Part shown: one piece after another, positions 17,638 through 27,216 of the stretch
Position numbering within the stretch: position 1 is the stretch's first letter
Layout: every line of letters begins with the position of its first letter
Assembly (NCBI GenBank): GCA_026985055.1
Contig: JALSQZ010000101.1
Location: 1-56,068, forward strand
Length of the DNA: 56,068 nucleotides
Reading direction: 5' to 3'
Source of the DNA: Sedimenticola sp.
GTDB taxonomy: Bacteria > Pseudomonadota > Gammaproteobacteria > Chromatiales > Chromatiaceae
Translations under genes and position numbers: made by a program
The notes under the pieces: model-generated
What the model saw: only the letters and a program-made list of their open reading frames with translations
What the model was told of the DNA's origin: nothing
The model's database searches: none

Positions 17638-18878
17638 TCCTTGAGCAGACGAAATGCCAAAGTACCGTTGGTGCCACCAAAGCCGAAGGAATTGGACAGG
17701 GCCACTTCCATGGGCATTTCCCGGGCGGTATGGGGAACATAGTCCAGATCACATTCGGGATCGGGGTTGTCCAGGTTGATCGTGGGTGGCGCCACCTGGT
17801 CACGCAGGGCAAGAATGGTAAACACGGCTTCCGCGCCACCGGCCGCGCCCAGCATGTGTCCGGTCATGGACTTGGTGGAGCTGACGCACAACTTGTACGC
17901 ATGGTCGCCGAAGGCGCGCTTCATGGCCATGGTTTCGGCCACATCACCAGCGGGAGTGGAGGTGCCATGGGCATTGACGTAGGCCACTTCATCGGGGTTG
18001 ATGCCGCCATCTTCCATGGCCAGGCGCATGCACTCGGCGGCGCCTTCGCCACCGGGAGATGGTGAAGTCATGTGATAGGCATCGGAATTCATTCCCGCGC
18101 CTACCAGCTCGCAATAGATTCTTGCGCCACGGGCGCGGGCATGCTCCAGTTCCTCGATGACCACCACGCCGGCGCCGTCGGAAAGGACGAAACCGTCACG
18201 ATCCTTGTCCCAGGGACGGCTGGCCGCCTGGGGATCATCATTGCGTGTGGACAGGGCGCGGGCTGCGGCAAAACCGCCCAGGCCGGTGGGAGAAGTCGCC
18301 ATCTCCGCGCCTCCGGCAACGATCACATCGCTGGTGCCGTACTGGATCATGCGCATGCCATCGGCAATGCAGTGTGCGCCGGTACTGCAGGCGGATACGA
18401 TGGAGATATTCGGCCCCTTGAAGCCGTTGATAATGGAGATATGTCCAGCCACCATGTTGACGATATTGGCCGGAACAAAAAAGGGAGAGATTTTCCTCGG
18501 GCCACCTTTGAGATAAGCCGCATAGCCCTGTTCTATGCCGGTAATGCCACCAATGCCGGAACCGACGACCACGCCTATGCGATTGGCGTTTTCCTCGGTG
18601 GTTTCCAGATTTGCATCCTTGATGGCCTGATCCGCTGCGGCAATCCCGTAATGGATGAACTTGTCCATCTTGCGTGCTTCCTTTCGCGGAATATACTGCT
18701 CGATGTCGAAGTCGTAGATCGGCCCGCCGAAACGAACGCTGAACGGTTCAATATCCAGATGCGTGATGGGCTTGATGCCGCTGTTGCCCGCCAGGATGTT
18801 TTCCCAGCTGCTGGCAACATCAAGACCGACGGGTGAGACCATGCCCAGCCCTGTGACTACTACCCTTCTTTTGGACAT
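17634..18878 (-). CDS. fabF: 3-oxoacyl-[acyl-carrier-protein] synthase II
   Basis: The 414-residue condensing enzyme elongates fatty acyl-ACP with malonyl-ACP. The catalytic cysteine is in SACSTGAHC, and the histidines are in [12 protein letters not shown] and [10 protein letters not shown]. The lysine of SSTKSMTGH completes the site. I chose [10 protein letters not shown] as start (18876-18878) because GAGG lies 8 bp upstream. An in-frame Met ten codons earlier has no such site. It follows acpP by 115 bp. Confidence 0.96.
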   Translation of the reverse strand: MSKRRVVVTGLGMVSPVGLDVASSWENILAGNSGIKPITHLDIEPFSVRFGGPIYDFDIEQYIPRKEARKMDKFIHYGIAAADQAIKDANLETTEENANRIGVVVGSGIGGITGIEQGYAAYLKGGPRKISPFFVPANIVNMVAGHISIINGFKGPNISIVSACSTGAHCIADGMRMIQYGTSDVIVAGGAEMATSPTGLGGFAAARALSTRNDDPQAASRPWDKDRDGFVLSDGAGVVVIEELEHARARGARIYCELVGAGMNSDAYHMTSPSPGGEGAAECMRLAMEDGGINPDEVAYVNAHGTSTPAGDVAETMAMKRAFGDHAYKLCVSSTKSMTGHMLGAAGGAEAVFTILALRDQVAPPTINLDNPDPECDLDYVPHTAREMPMEVALSNSFGFGGTNGTLAFRLLKD

Positions 18879-18993
18879 CAGGGAAACCTCTGTATGTACA
18901 TTAATCAAAAGCCGCGATCCCCGGCGCGATGCTCAGCCGGCGGCGGGCATTCGCTTGTTGCGGGAATCAGCGGCTTGACGGGCCGGCGGCGGA

Positions 18994-19230
18994 TCAGCCG
19001 TTGGCTTTGTTGATGTAATCCACTGCCTGTTGCAGAGTAGTGATGTTTTCTGCTTCCTCGTCGGGAATTTCACATTCGAACTCTTCTTCCAGAGCCATTA
19101 CCAGTTCAACGGCGTCAAGGGAGTCGGCGCCCAGGTCGTCAATGAAGGAGGCATCGGGAGTAACTTCGTCCTCACCTACACCAAGCTGTTCAGCGACAAT
19201 CTTTTTGACACGTTCTTCAATGCTGCTCAT
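18994..19230 (-). CDS. acpP: Acyl carrier protein
   Basis: The 78-residue acidic protein starts [17 protein letters not shown]. It contains the phosphopantetheine attachment serine in [14 protein letters not shown]. Length and sequence are close to E. coli AcpP. GGAGGA precedes the start, and a separate promoter is seen upstream (19355-19383), consistent with the high expression needed for this carrier. The frame is open 15 codons further but that part lacks homology. Confidence 0.97.
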   Translation of the reverse strand: MSSIEERVKKIVAEQLGVGEDEVTPDASFIDDLGADSLDAVELVMALEEEFECEIPDEEAENITTLQQAVDYINKANG

Positions 19231-19354
19231 TTTCGTATTTTTCCTCCAGTAGAGCGCGAACCAGGCGCCGCGCATTAACGTCGTATTGTATGCGGAATTC
19301 GTCTGCCAGCCAAATCAGCCGCGCGGCGGCGTTCAGGAAGCAGAATGATCGGCA

Positions 19355-19383
19355 ATTCTACATAGTAATCAATGGGTTGTCAT
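19355..19383 (-). promoter_or_regulatory. Sigma-70 promoter for acpP
   Basis: On the minus strand, -35 ATGACA (19378-19383) and -10 TAGAAT (19355-19360) are separated by exactly 17 bp. This would start transcription near 19348, about 118 nt before the acpP start. It lies in the 173-bp gap between fabG and acpP, where a separate acpP promoter is commonly found. Confidence 0.65.
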
Positions 19384-19403
19384 TTTTTCACGATGACTTT
19401 GCA

Positions 19404-20144
19404 TCAGACCATGTACATGCCGCCATTGACATGCAAAGTGGTGCCGGTCACATATGCGGCGTCATCGGAAGCCAGGAATGCCACAGCGGCGGCGATTTCG
19501 TCCGCGGAACCCAGGCGTCCCATGGGGATGGCGGAGAGCAATGCCTTGCGCTGCGCTTCGGGCAGGTCCCGGGTCATGTCCGTGTCGATGAATCCCGGAG
19601 CCACGGCGTTCACGGTGATTCCCCGGGAACCGATTTCCTGAGCCAGGGATCGGGTAAATCCCAGCATGCCGGCCTTGGCTGCTGCATAGTTGGTCTGACC
19701 GGCATTGCCGCTGCTGCCAACCACGGAAGCAATATTGATGATGCGTCCCATTCTGGCTTTCATCATGCCGCGAATACAGGCCTTGCACACCCGGTACAGG
19801 GAGTTCAGATTGGTGTTGATCACCGCATCCCACTCCTCGGGCTTCATGCGCATGAGCAAATTGTCCCGGGTGATGCCGGCATTGTTCACCAGCACGGTAA
19901 CGGCGCCGTATTGCTCGGCAATGGCGCTCAGCACCTGATCCACGGATGCGGCATCGGCCACATCCAGCTTCATGCCTTGACCCTCGATGCCGGCCTCCTT
20001 GAAATAACTGCTGATGGCTTCCGCGCCACCATCGGAAGTGGCGGTACCGATGACGGTCATTCCGTCTGCTCCCAGACGGGTGGCGATGGCGCGCCCTATG
20101 CCACGGCTGGCGCCGGTTACCAGGGCGATGGTCTTGTCAGGCAT
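19404..20144 (-). CDS. fabG: 3-oxoacyl-[acyl-carrier-protein] reductase
   Basis: The 246-residue short-chain dehydrogenase reduces beta-ketoacyl-ACP with NADPH. The nucleotide-binding motif is TGASRGIGRAIA, the NNAG motif is LVNNAGITRDN, and the catalytic Ser-Tyr-Lys is in SVVGSSGNAG and QTNYAAAKAG. The length is typical. The start overlaps the fabD stop by 8 bp. Confidence 0.97.
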   Translation of the reverse strand: MPDKTIALVTGASRGIGRAIATRLGADGMTVIGTATSDGGAEAISSYFKEAGIEGQGMKLDVADAASVDQVLSAIAEQYGAVTVLVNNAGITRDNLLMRMKPEEWDAVINTNLNSLYRVCKACIRGMMKARMGRIINIASVVGSSGNAGQTNYAAAKAGMLGFTRSLAQEIGSRGITVNAVAPGFIDTDMTRDLPEAQRKALLSAIPMGRLGSADEIAAAVAFLASDDAAYVTGTTLHVNGGMYMV

Positions 20145-21078
20145 TGCAGGCCTCCAGTGCTTTTTCCAGGGATGCCGGATCAGCCACCGGCAAAGTTGTC
20201 AGGGTTTTGTCGATACGTCTGCTCAAACCGGTGAGTACCTTGCCTGGGCCGGGTTCGATGAGCAACTCCACACCCTGCTTTTTCATGGCCTGGATGGTCT
20301 CCACCCAGCGCACCGGCTGATAAAGTTGTTTCACCAGATTTTCACGTATGGCGTCAGCGCTGTCAGCAACCTTTACGTTTACGTTATGCAGTACCGGAAT
20401 GGCAGGCATTCGCACCGGCATGTCCGCAAGCATGGCGGCAAGCTTCTCCGCGGCCGGTTTCATCAGGGCGCAATGGGAGGGTACGCTTACAGGCAGCATC
20501 AGCGCCCGTTTTGCGCCGGCTTCCCCGGCAAGGGCTACCGCCCGTTCCACGGCAGGCCGGTTGCCGGCAATCACTACCTGCCCCGGAGAATTGAAATTGA
20601 CTGCCTCCACTACTTCACCCTGGGCAGCTTCTTCGCACAGGGCGATGACGGATGCATCCTCCAGCCCCAGAACTGCCGCCATGGCGCCCTGCCCGGCGGG
20701 TACGGCTTCCTGCATGAAACGTCCACGTGCAGCCACCAGCTTCACTGCATCGGAAAAATCCAGGGAGGCTGCCGCGCTCAACGCGCTGTATTCTCCCAGA
20801 CTGTGGCCAGCCATGACTTCGCCGGCCGGACCACCTTGCTGAAGCCACAGACGATATACGGAGATACCTGCGGCAAGCATGGCCGGTTGGGTATTCTCGG
20901 TCTGGTTCAGCTCCTCGGCGGGACCGTTCGCCGCCAGAGACCAGAGATCCTTGTCCAGGGCGTCAGAGGCTTCTTCGAAGGTTTCCCGAATAACGGAAAA
21001 CGATTCGGCCAGAGCGCCCAGCATACCCACGCTCTGGGAGCCCTGGCCGGGAAAGATGATTGCTGTGTTATTGCTCAT
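20137..21078 (-). CDS. fabD: Malonyl-CoA:ACP transacylase
   Basis: The 313-residue product loads malonyl groups onto ACP. The nucleophile elbow GHSLGEYSAL contains the catalytic serine. The oxyanion/substrate motif is FPGQGSQSVGM, the malonate-binding arginine is in AARGRFMQEA, and the catalytic His is in VPSHCALM. The start lies 15 bp after fabH. Confidence 0.96.
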   Translation of the reverse strand: MSNNTAIIFPGQGSQSVGMLGALAESFSVIRETFEEASDALDKDLWSLAANGPAEELNQTENTQPAMLAAGISVYRLWLQQGGPAGEVMAGHSLGEYSALSAAASLDFSDAVKLVAARGRFMQEAVPAGQGAMAAVLGLEDASVIALCEEAAQGEVVEAVNFNSPGQVVIAGNRPAVERAVALAGEAGAKRALMLPVSVPSHCALMKPAAEKLAAMLADMPVRMPAIPVLHNVNVKVADSADAIRENLVKQLYQPVRWVETIQAMKKQGVELLIEPGPGKVLTGLSRRIDKTLTTLPVADPASLEKALEACNA

Positions 21079-21093
21079 GATCGGGATCTGGAA

Positions 21094-22074
21094 TCAGTAC
21101 TTGAGAAGAATGGAGCCCCAGGTAAAACCACCACCGAAAGCTTCCAACAGCAGGGTTTCTCCCCGCCGGATGCGTCCGTCACGCACCGCCGCGTCCAGCG
21201 CCAGGGGGACCGAAGCGGCGGATGTATTGCCGTGTTCGTCCACGGTAACCACTACATTTTCCATATCCATGGAAAGCTTGCGTGCGGTAGCCTTGATGAT
21301 TCGGATATTTGCCTGATGCGGTACCAGCCAGTCGATATCGGATTTTTTCATATCATTGGCGGCAAGGGTCTCATCCACGATGCGCCCCAGGGTGTTGACC
21401 GCCATCTTGAATACTTCATTGCCCTTCATCTGCATGAAATGCGGATCTGATCCGGTTTCCGTTTCCACATCGAACCCCCGCGAAATGCCCCCGGGCACAT
21501 GCAGCAGTTCTTCATAGGCGCCATCGGCATGCAGATGCGTGGAGAGTATGCCCGGCTCATCCGATGCTTCCAGCACCACGGCTCCGGATCCATCGCCAAA
21601 CAGTATGCAGGTGCCACGATCGGTCCAGTCCACGATACGCGACAGGGTTTCTGCACCTACCACCAGGGCGGTACGCGCCGCGCCGGTCTTGATGAACTTG
21701 TCAGCTACGCCCATGGCGTAGATGAAACCGGTGCAGACGGCCTGTATATCGAAAGCCGCGCAACCGTGATTGCCCAGACGTTGTTGCAGGAGACAGGCGG
21801 TGCTGGGAAAGATCTTGTCCGGAGTTGTCGTGGCAACGATGATGAGATCCAGTTCTTCCGCGCTCTTTCCCGCTGCTTGCAGCGCGCGGCGCGCAGCCTT
21901 TTCAGCGAGATCACAGGTAGTCTGGTCGGGATCTGCTATATGGCGTTTCCTGATGCCGGTTCGCTCCTGAATCCACTGATCCGAGGTTTCCACCATGGCT
22001 TCCAGATCGTGATTGCTCAGCACTTTCTCCGGCAGGAAGCTGCCTGTGCCTGCGATTCTCGAATACTTGCTCAT
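21094..22074 (-). CDS. fabH: 3-oxoacyl-[acyl-carrier-protein] synthase III
   Basis: The 326-residue product condenses acetyl-CoA with malonyl-ACP to start fatty acid synthesis. The catalytic triad is visible: Cys in [12 protein letters not shown], His in [10 protein letters not shown], Asn in [10 protein letters not shown]. The start overlaps the plsX stop by 4 bp. Confidence 0.97.
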   Translation of the reverse strand: MSKYSRIAGTGSFLPEKVLSNHDLEAMVETSDQWIQERTGIRKRHIADPDQTTCDLAEKAARRALQAAGKSAEELDLIIVATTTPDKIFPSTACLLQQRLGNHGCAAFDIQAVCTGFIYAMGVADKFIKTGAARTALVVGAETLSRIVDWTDRGTCILFGDGSGAVVLEASDEPGILSTHLHADGAYEELLHVPGGISRGFDVETETGSDPHFMQMKGNEVFKMAVNTLGRIVDETLAANDMKKSDIDWLVPHQANIRIIKATARKLSMDMENVVVTVDEHGNTSAASVPLALDAAVRDGRIRRGETLLLEAFGGGFTWGSILLKY

Positions 22075-23102
22075 GCCGGCTTCCTCAGTGTTTCCAGATG
22101 GCGGGTGACGCCCTCTTCTATGCGCGCGGCAATATCCGCGCGAACCGTCTTGGCGGCGATGTCGATAGCGTGGGCAAAACCCAGGGCATCCGTTCCGCCG
22201 TGACTTTTGACCACCACCCCGCGCAAGCCCAGCAGGCTGGCTCCATTGTACCGGCGTGGGTCGATGCGTCTGCTCAGACCTTTGAGTACAGGCAGGGCCA
22301 TCAGCGCGGACAGCTTGGTGTAGAGATTCTTTCTGAAGCCGTCCTTGAGGTTGCCGCGAATCATCTTCGCCACCCCTTCACTGGTTTTCAGGGCGACATT
22401 GCCGATAAAGCCATCGGTAACCACGATATCCACTTCCTCGTTGAGATAGATATCGTCGCCTTCCACATAACCCATGTAGTTCAGGGCGGCATGGCGCAAC
22501 AGCTCATGAGCTCCTTTCACCTGTTCATTACCCTTGATTTCTTCCTGACCGATATTCAGCAGCCCTACCCGGGGGCTGGCCACATCGTCAACCACGCTGA
22601 CCAGTTCGGACCCCATTACCGCGAACTGGAACAGGTGTTCGGCGGAACAGTCCACGTTGGCGCCCAGATCCAGCATCCAGGTGCGTCCGTTGACCGCAGG
22701 CAAGGCAGTGATAATCGCGGGGCGATCCACGTTTGGCAGCATTTTCAGCACGAAACGCGCAGTTGCCATGAGAGCGCCGGTATTGCCCGCGCTGACACAG
22801 GCATCGGCTTCCCCGGATTTCACCAGATTCAGGGCCACGCGCATGGAAGAGTCCTTCTTCTTGCGCAAAGCCTGTGAAGGCAGTTCATCCATCCCGACTT
22901 CCTGGGAGGCGGCATGTATGGAGAGGCGATCCGGCAGCGCTTCCTGGTTCGGTAGATGCTCGCGTATGGCATCTTCCCGGCCCACAAGAATAAGTGACTG
23001 TGCCGGATGCTCTTTCAGGTAATTCAGGGCGGCCGGAACCACGATGGAAACACCGTGATCACCACCCATGGCATCCAGGGCTATGGTTATTTCTTCTTTC
23101 AC
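22071..23102 (-). CDS. plsX: Phosphate acyltransferase PlsX
   Basis: The 343-residue enzyme makes acyl-phosphate from acyl-ACP for phospholipid synthesis. The N-terminal [11 protein letters not shown] and the later [11 protein letters not shown] and DLGANVDCS are conserved PlsX motifs. I chose a GTG start (23100-23102, [10 protein letters not shown]) because CGGAG lies 9 bp upstream. The frame also contains an ATG nine codons earlier without a site. It follows rpmF by 64 bp in the classic rpmF-plsX-fab order. Confidence 0.93.
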   Translation of the reverse strand: MKEEITIALDAMGGDHGVSIVVPAALNYLKEHPAQSLILVGREDAIREHLPNQEALPDRLSIHAASQEVGMDELPSQALRKKKDSSMRVALNLVKSGEADACVSAGNTGALMATARFVLKMLPNVDRPAIITALPAVNGRTWMLDLGANVDCSAEHLFQFAVMGSELVSVVDDVASPRVGLLNIGQEEIKGNEQVKGAHELLRHAALNYMGYVEGDDIYLNEEVDIVVTDGFIGNVALKTSEGVAKMIRGNLKDGFRKNLYTKLSALMALPVLKGLSRRIDPRRYNGASLLGLRGVVVKSHGGTDALGFAHAIDIAAKTVRADIAARIEEGVTRHLETLRKPA

Positions 23103-23166
23103 AAAAGAAACTCCGGAAGTTTTCAGCAAACGACCGGAGTCTTTACCCAGCGGACTGAATGCATTT

Positions 23167-23337
23167 TCAGTCGTTGACTACCTTGCGACCGCGATAAAAA
23201 CCGTCCGGGCTGACATGATGACGCAGGTGCGTCTCACCGGAAGTCGGATCGATGGACAGGGTTTCCGGCTTGAGCGCATCGTGCGAACGACGCATGCCAC
23301 GCCTGGATGGGGTTTTACGGCTTTTCTGTACGGCCAT
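23167..23337 (-). CDS. rpmF: 50S ribosomal protein L32
   Basis: The 56-residue protein begins [20 protein letters not shown] and ends YRGRKVVND, both characteristic of L32. GGAG stands 8 bp before the ATG (23335-23337). It lies between yceD and plsX, its conserved place. It is of the cysteine-free form: no zinc-binding CxxC is present. Confidence 0.97.
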   Translation of the reverse strand: MAVQKSRKTPSRRGMRRSHDALKPETLSIDPTSGETHLRHHVSPDGFYRGRKVVND

Positions 23338-23358
23338 GGAACTATCTCCTGCAATTTC

Positions 23359-23883
23359 TCAATTGTGGTTTTCGCCATCCCTGAGTTTGGCCAGGATGGC
23401 AAAAGGGTTGTCATTTTCCCGTTCAGCCAGCGGATTCTGCTGCTCTTTCAGGTGAGAAGAGCATTCCGCATCGGCATGTCTTGGCGAAGCAGGAATTGCC
23501 AGCAGCAATTCATCTTCGACCAACGCAGCAACATCAAGGTATTCTTCCGCCGCGAGTGTTAGTGGATCCAGTTCTGCCGGCAATTGCTCAGCTTCCATGG
23601 GACCTGCCACCAACGCCAGGGGGGTATGCGTATCCACCTCCAGCACCATGGATTCCAGACAGCGCTGGCATTCCAGCACCAGTTCTGCCTTGAGCGCAAG
23701 ATCCACGGTAAAGCGGCGCTCCCTGTCCCTGCCAAAACGCAGACTGAAGTCTGCCTCTTTGGTGGCATCCTGCAACAAGGCGGCAAGACGCGGCAGTGAA
23801 TCCAGCGGCAGACTGCCGGAAAGGGTTTGCCCTTCCCTGGCAAGCCGCCTAGGATCCACTCGATCAGGAATGCGCTGCGACAT
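23359..23883 (-). CDS. yceD: YceD family protein (DUF177), large-rRNA accumulation protein
   Basis: The 174-residue product contains the family core LECQRCLE and the C-terminal NPFAILAKLRDG, which matches E. coli YceD (NPFAVLASLK). Family members affect 23S rRNA accumulation and are encoded with L32. I chose the Met of MSQRIPDRVDPRRL (23881-23883), which aligns with the YceD N-terminus. A sigma-70-like promoter ends only 9 bp upstream of this ATG, so the mRNA could be leaderless. It heads the rpmF-plsX-fab array. Confidence 0.9.
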   Translation of the reverse strand: MSQRIPDRVDPRRLAREGQTLSGSLPLDSLPRLAALLQDATKEADFSLRFGRDRERRFTVDLALKAELVLECQRCLESMVLEVDTHTPLALVAGPMEAEQLPAELDPLTLAAEEYLDVAALVEDELLLAIPASPRHADAECSSHLKEQQNPLAERENDNPFAILAKLRDGENHN

Positions 23884-23892
23884 AAGCGGCGT

Positions 23893-23921
23893 ATGATATT
23901 GAAAAACACCTTTCAGGTCAA
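23893..23921 (-). promoter_or_regulatory. Sigma-70 promoter for the yceD-rpmF-plsX-fab array
   Basis: On the minus strand, -35 TTGACC (23916-23921) and -10 TATCAT (23893-23898) are spaced by exactly 17 bp. The -35 lies inside the descending arm of the iscR terminator hairpin. The expected start point falls at or next to the yceD ATG. Confidence 0.55.
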
Positions 23922-23949
23922 AGTCTTTTCCTTGATCTGAAAGGTGTTT
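23901..23949 (-). terminator. Rho-independent terminator of iscR
   Basis: On the minus strand, arms AACACCTTTCAG-A-TCAA and TTGA-C-CTGAAAGGTGTT form a long stem with a short purine-rich loop, followed by TTTTTC. It lies 44 bp beyond the iscR stop. Confidence 0.75.
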
Positions 23950-23992
23950 GCCAGCAGCCGGTTGCGGGGCCATCCTTGCGCCCCGGTGTTGA

Positions 23993-24466
23993 TCAGGCAG
24001 CTTTGCCCGTCATTTCATCCAGAAGTTGGTCACCCTTGTGCCGGTCACAGCCGGCATCGGAATTGCGTCCGCGCTCAACCAGGTCGGCAAGAGTAATTTC
24101 TTCCAGAAAATCATAGATTTGTCTGCTCAGGTCATCCCACAGGCTGTGGGTCAGGCAACGTTGCCCACCTCGGCAGTCCTGCTTTCCCTGGCAACGGGTG
24201 AATTCCACCCACTCGTCCACAGCGCAGATGATGTTGGCAATGGAAATCTCGTCGGCTTCGCGGCCGAGGAAATATCCGCCACCAGGACCACGTACGCCAC
24301 GAACCAGTTTCTTGGCGCGCAGTGCGGCAAAGAGTTGCTCCAGGTAGGAAAGAGAGATTCCCTGGTTCTCGGAAATATCAGCAAGGGTAACAGGGCCGTC
24401 CTGACCGTTGAGGGCCAGATCCAGCATGGCGGTGACCGCATAGCGGCCTTTGGTTGAAAGTCTCAT
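23993..24466 (-). CDS. iscR: Rrf2-family Fe-S regulator IscR
   Basis: The 157-residue winged-helix regulator closely follows E. coli Isc[41 protein letters not shown]. The [2Fe-2S] cysteines are in [20 protein letters not shown] with the same spacing (C92/C98/C104 pattern), and the fourth ligand His follows. IscR senses Fe-S status and represses isc genes as holoprotein. No iscS or iscU follows here: the gene is monocistronic with its own terminator. An IscR-type operator lies in its promoter (24555-24579), so autoregulation is likely. Confidence 0.9.
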   Translation of the reverse strand: MRLSTKGRYAVTAMLDLALNGQDGPVTLADISENQGISLSYLEQLFAALRAKKLVRGVRGPGGGYFLGREADEISIANIICAVDEWVEFTRCQGKQDCRGGQRCLTHSLWDDLSRQIYDFLEEITLADLVERGRNSDAGCDRHKGDQLLDEMTGKAA

Positions 24467-24551
24467 GTTCTCGGTTCCTCTTCAATATGTGCAATTTCAA
24501 GGCCTTTTGAAAGCCCCTTTCAGGGCCAGTCAGCACCTCTTTTTGTAAGTG

Positions 24552-24579
24552 ATTATAACTTAGTAATTTACTAGGGAAT
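24552..24579 (-). promoter_or_regulatory. iscR promoter with type-1 IscR box
   Basis: On the minus strand a TATAAT -10 (24552-24557) overlaps a 25-bp dyad (24555-24579) with core CTAGTAAATTACTAAG. By my alignment to the type-1 IscR consensus remembered from E. coli, about three quarters of positions agree, including the flanking AT..CCC and the TAT end. The -35 is poor (AATTCC). The leader to the ATG is about 80 nt. Confidence 0.6.
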
Positions 24580-24590
24580 TAAGAATAGCA

Positions 24591-25064
24591 TTAACCATGG
24601 ATTTTGGTCAAGAATTGTTCGTCATTTCGGAAAGCATGTCCACGAGCCAAGCAAAAAGCCAGCCATTTGGACAGGAAAACATTGATTTTCCATTTGTTGA
24701 ACAGGCTCGGATGCTGATAGCTGGATGCCACGGGCAGCACATGCTGTCTCAGCTGCACCACTTCAATTTGGCGGGCATCGTGATATACCCGCAAAATCGC
24801 ATCCGGATCAGCCTCCTGCCCTTTCCTGTGGGAAAAGTAGTAAGTGAGATGAACCATGCTGGTGTACGGCGTCTGTTCCAGCACATCCAGATACAAATCC
24901 ATATGCCCCGGGCGACAGGAAGCATGACTGCCCTGCATGGCTCGCAAATCAGGAGCTAACTGCAGAAGAATCGCATAGTTTTCTTCACAAAGATCCAGCA
25001 GCCCACCTACCGTGGGTGAGCGGTACAGCAGCTTTTCGACTTGTGATATCCAGGGGTATTGCAT
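24591..25064 (-). CDS. yqiB: DUF1249 (YqiB-like) family protein
   Basis: The 157-residue soluble protein matches the YqiB family: LCEENYAILLQLAPDL near the N-terminus, then YTSMVHLTYYF, DAILRVYHDARQIEVV and the C-terminal KWKINVFLSKWLAFCLARGH. The biochemical function is unknown in the family. I chose MQYPWISQVEK (25062-25064). The frame is open further upstream but that part translates the hairpin repeat R2. It ends just upstream of the iscR promoter on the same strand. Confidence 0.88.
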   Translation of the reverse strand: MQYPWISQVEKLLYRSPTVGGLLDLCEENYAILLQLAPDLRAMQGSHASCRPGHMDLYLDVLEQTPYTSMVHLTYYFSHRKGQEADPDAILRVYHDARQIEVVQLRQHVLPVASSYQHPSLFNKWKINVFLSKWLAFCLARGHAFRNDEQFLTKIHG

Positions 25065-25114
25065 GGGAACCGATATTTGTTCAGCCCTTCGTGTCTGCCT
25101 AATGATATACAGAA

Positions 25115-25428
25115 GGGCATCTCGAAAAATCGAGATGCCCGAGTGGGACAGGGACGTCCCACCATTTTCGATCACCTAAGGAACCTCTGATTAAATCTGA
25201 TCGAAGCAGATTGTGATTCAAAATGTTCCGATACAAGGCGCAAATCGCACGTAATAGCCCGCTATTGCGAAGATTTGCAACGCAGTAGCGGGACATTTTA
25301 GGCGCAAGATGCGAGTTCATGATTTAATCAGAGGTTCCCTAAAGTGATTGAAAATGTGAGCAAAGAGGAAATCGCATTTTCTCTTTGCGACGAGAAAAAT
25401 TCCATGGAAGGAATTTTTCGAGATCCCC
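25115..25428 (+). repeat. Five-hairpin intergenic repeat, copy R2, split by a nested element
   Basis: The left half runs 25115-25179 and the right half 25339-25428. Removing 25180-25338 and one CTAA restores an uninterrupted copy: GATCAC-CTAA-AGTGATTG, the same length as GATCAC-CACA-AGTGATTG in copy R7. Hairpin 1 (GGGCATCTCGA-AAAA-TCGAGATGCCC without its extra A) and hairpin 2 (GTGGGAC/GTCCCAC) are perfect. Confidence 0.9.
25180..25338. mobile_element. 159-bp MITE nested in repeat R2, CTAA target duplication
   Basis: Perfect 18-bp terminal inverted repeats GGAACCTCTGATTAAATC (25180-25197) and its complement (25321-25338) bound the element. Direct CTAA copies flank it at 25176-25179 and 25339-25342. 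There is no transposase inside. A 4-bp YTAR-type duplication and ends starting GGAA suggest mobilisation by an IS5-type transposase, which is inference. Confidence 0.88.
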
Positions 25429-25608
25429 AGAAATTTGTCTTTATCCTCGCGCGGCGGCATACGACCGCCAGGGATCGCTGCTCTTGCGCATGACCTCCAG
25501 GGATGGTGGAAGTGCCGAAAACACAGGAGCAGTTTTCGGCCCGTACGTCCTGTACATCGCCGCTCCTGCGCTTCCCTGCGCCCGCGGCATACCGTACGTC
25601 CTGTACAT
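25429..25608. repeat. Intergenic tract with short direct repeats and hairpin
   Basis: A 17-bp direct repeat CCGTACGTCCTGTACAT occurs at 25541-25557 and 25592-25608. A perfect 9-bp hairpin GCCGAAAAC-N9-GTTTTCGGC lies at 25514-25540. GACCGCCAGGGAT and GACCTCCAGGGAT also recur as near-repeats (25468 and 25494 areas). No gene is evident. The tract separates R2 from the trxA terminator. Confidence 0.6.
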
Positions 25609-25642
25609 AAAAAAGCCGGAGGCGGCGTAGCGGCCTCCGGCT
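25609..25642 (-). terminator. Rho-independent terminator of trxA
   Basis: On the minus strand, AGCCGGAGGC-N9-GCCTCCGGCT is followed directly by TTTTT. It lies 27 bp after the thioredoxin stop codon. Confidence 0.85.
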
Positions 25643-25668
25643 ATGCCATGAAGCGGAAAGCGAACCGG

Positions 25669-26049
25669 TCAGGCGTTGGCGTTGCCGCCTTCCTGGGCTT
25701 GAGCAATCTGTTTGCGTACGTCGTCCATGTCCAGGCTTGCCGCCTGTTCTACCAGTTGGCGGAAAGAGGCCTCCGGCAGCGCTCCAGCTTCACTGTAAAT
25801 GATGATCTGGTCGCGGAAAATCATCAGGGTGGGAATGGAGCGAATCTGAAAATGCGCGGCAATTTCCTGCTCATCTTCCGTGTTGATCTTGGCAAAGACG
25901 ACATCCTCGAAGTCTTCGGAGACCTTTTCATAGGTGGGTGCAAAGCTCTTGCAGGGACCACACCATGGCGCCCAGAAATCAATGATTACGAATGCATTGT
26001 TGTTGATGGTATCTTCAAAATTTTCTTTGTTCAGTTCGACTACAGCCAC
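25669..26049 (-). CDS. trxA: Thioredoxin with C-terminal extension
   Basis: The 126-residue cytoplasmic thioredoxin has the active site WAPWCGPCK and the cis-proline in IRSIPTLMIFRDQ. A tail of about 20 residues (LDMDDVRKQIAQAQEGGNANA) goes beyond the usual 108. The start is GTG (26047-26049) with GGAGG 7 bp upstream. It stands alone with its own terminator and is bracketed by repeat copies R2 and R3 in the same orientation. It may serve as a specialised thioredoxin; the main trxA could be elsewhere. Confidence 0.9.
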   Translation of the reverse strand: MAVVELNKENFEDTINNNAFVIIDFWAPWCGPCKSFAPTYEKVSEDFEDVVFAKINTEDEQEIAAHFQIRSIPTLMIFRDQIIIYSEAGALPEASFRQLVEQAASLDMDDVRKQIAQAQEGGNANA

Positions 26050-26164
26050 GCAAGGCCTCCGTTCTTCGTTCGATGTTTATGGAAACCCTGATCATCAAGT
26101 CCTTGATCATCCGGACGCGATCAGCGCTTCCTTACAGGCCTGATTCATCAGGTTCAGGCGATAA

Positions 26165-26315
26165 AGGCATCTCGAAAAACAGAGATGCCCGAGCAGGACT
26201 GGGATGTCCTCCCATTTTCGATCACCACGAGCGATTGAAAAATGTGAGCAAAGAGGAAATCGCTTTTTCTCTTTGCGATGAGAAAAATTCCATGCAAGGA
26301 ATTTTTCAACATCCT
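26165..26315 (+). repeat. Five-hairpin intergenic repeat, copy R3
   Basis: This complete copy, slightly diverged, lies between adk and trxA. Hairpin 1 has a larger loop (GGCATCTC...GAGATGCC), hairpin 4 is GCAAAGAG...CTCTTTGC, and hairpin 5 ends GGAATTTTTC. With the short flanks and the adk terminator it accounts for the 328-bp gap 26050-26377. Confidence 0.87.
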
Positions 26316-26328
26316 GATTAAAGTATAA

Positions 26329-26354
26329 CAAAAACCGGGGCCGCGCCCCGGTTT
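26329..26354 (-). terminator. Rho-independent terminator of adk
   Basis: On the minus strand, AAACCGGGGC-N3-GCCCCGGTTT is followed by TTGTTAT. It lies 23 bp beyond the adk stop. Confidence 0.8.
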
Positions 26355-26377
26355 CGTCGACTTCATGTCAGATCGAA

Positions 26378-27121
<744 letters not shown>

Positions 27122-27216
27122 TTATGGGCGAACAAGCCCGTAAAACCGCCAGCCCGCATGGTAAAGTCGGGCAGAAAACTCTGCAACAAAGCATGGGCCA
27201 GCGGTTTTCCGGAGGA

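Noticed and set aside
26107..26366. Several short frames across repeat R3 with similar peptides also seen at R1, R2, R5 and R7
   Set aside because: The shared peptide-like sequence is only the translation of the palindromic repeat; the changes between copies preserve base pairing, not codons.
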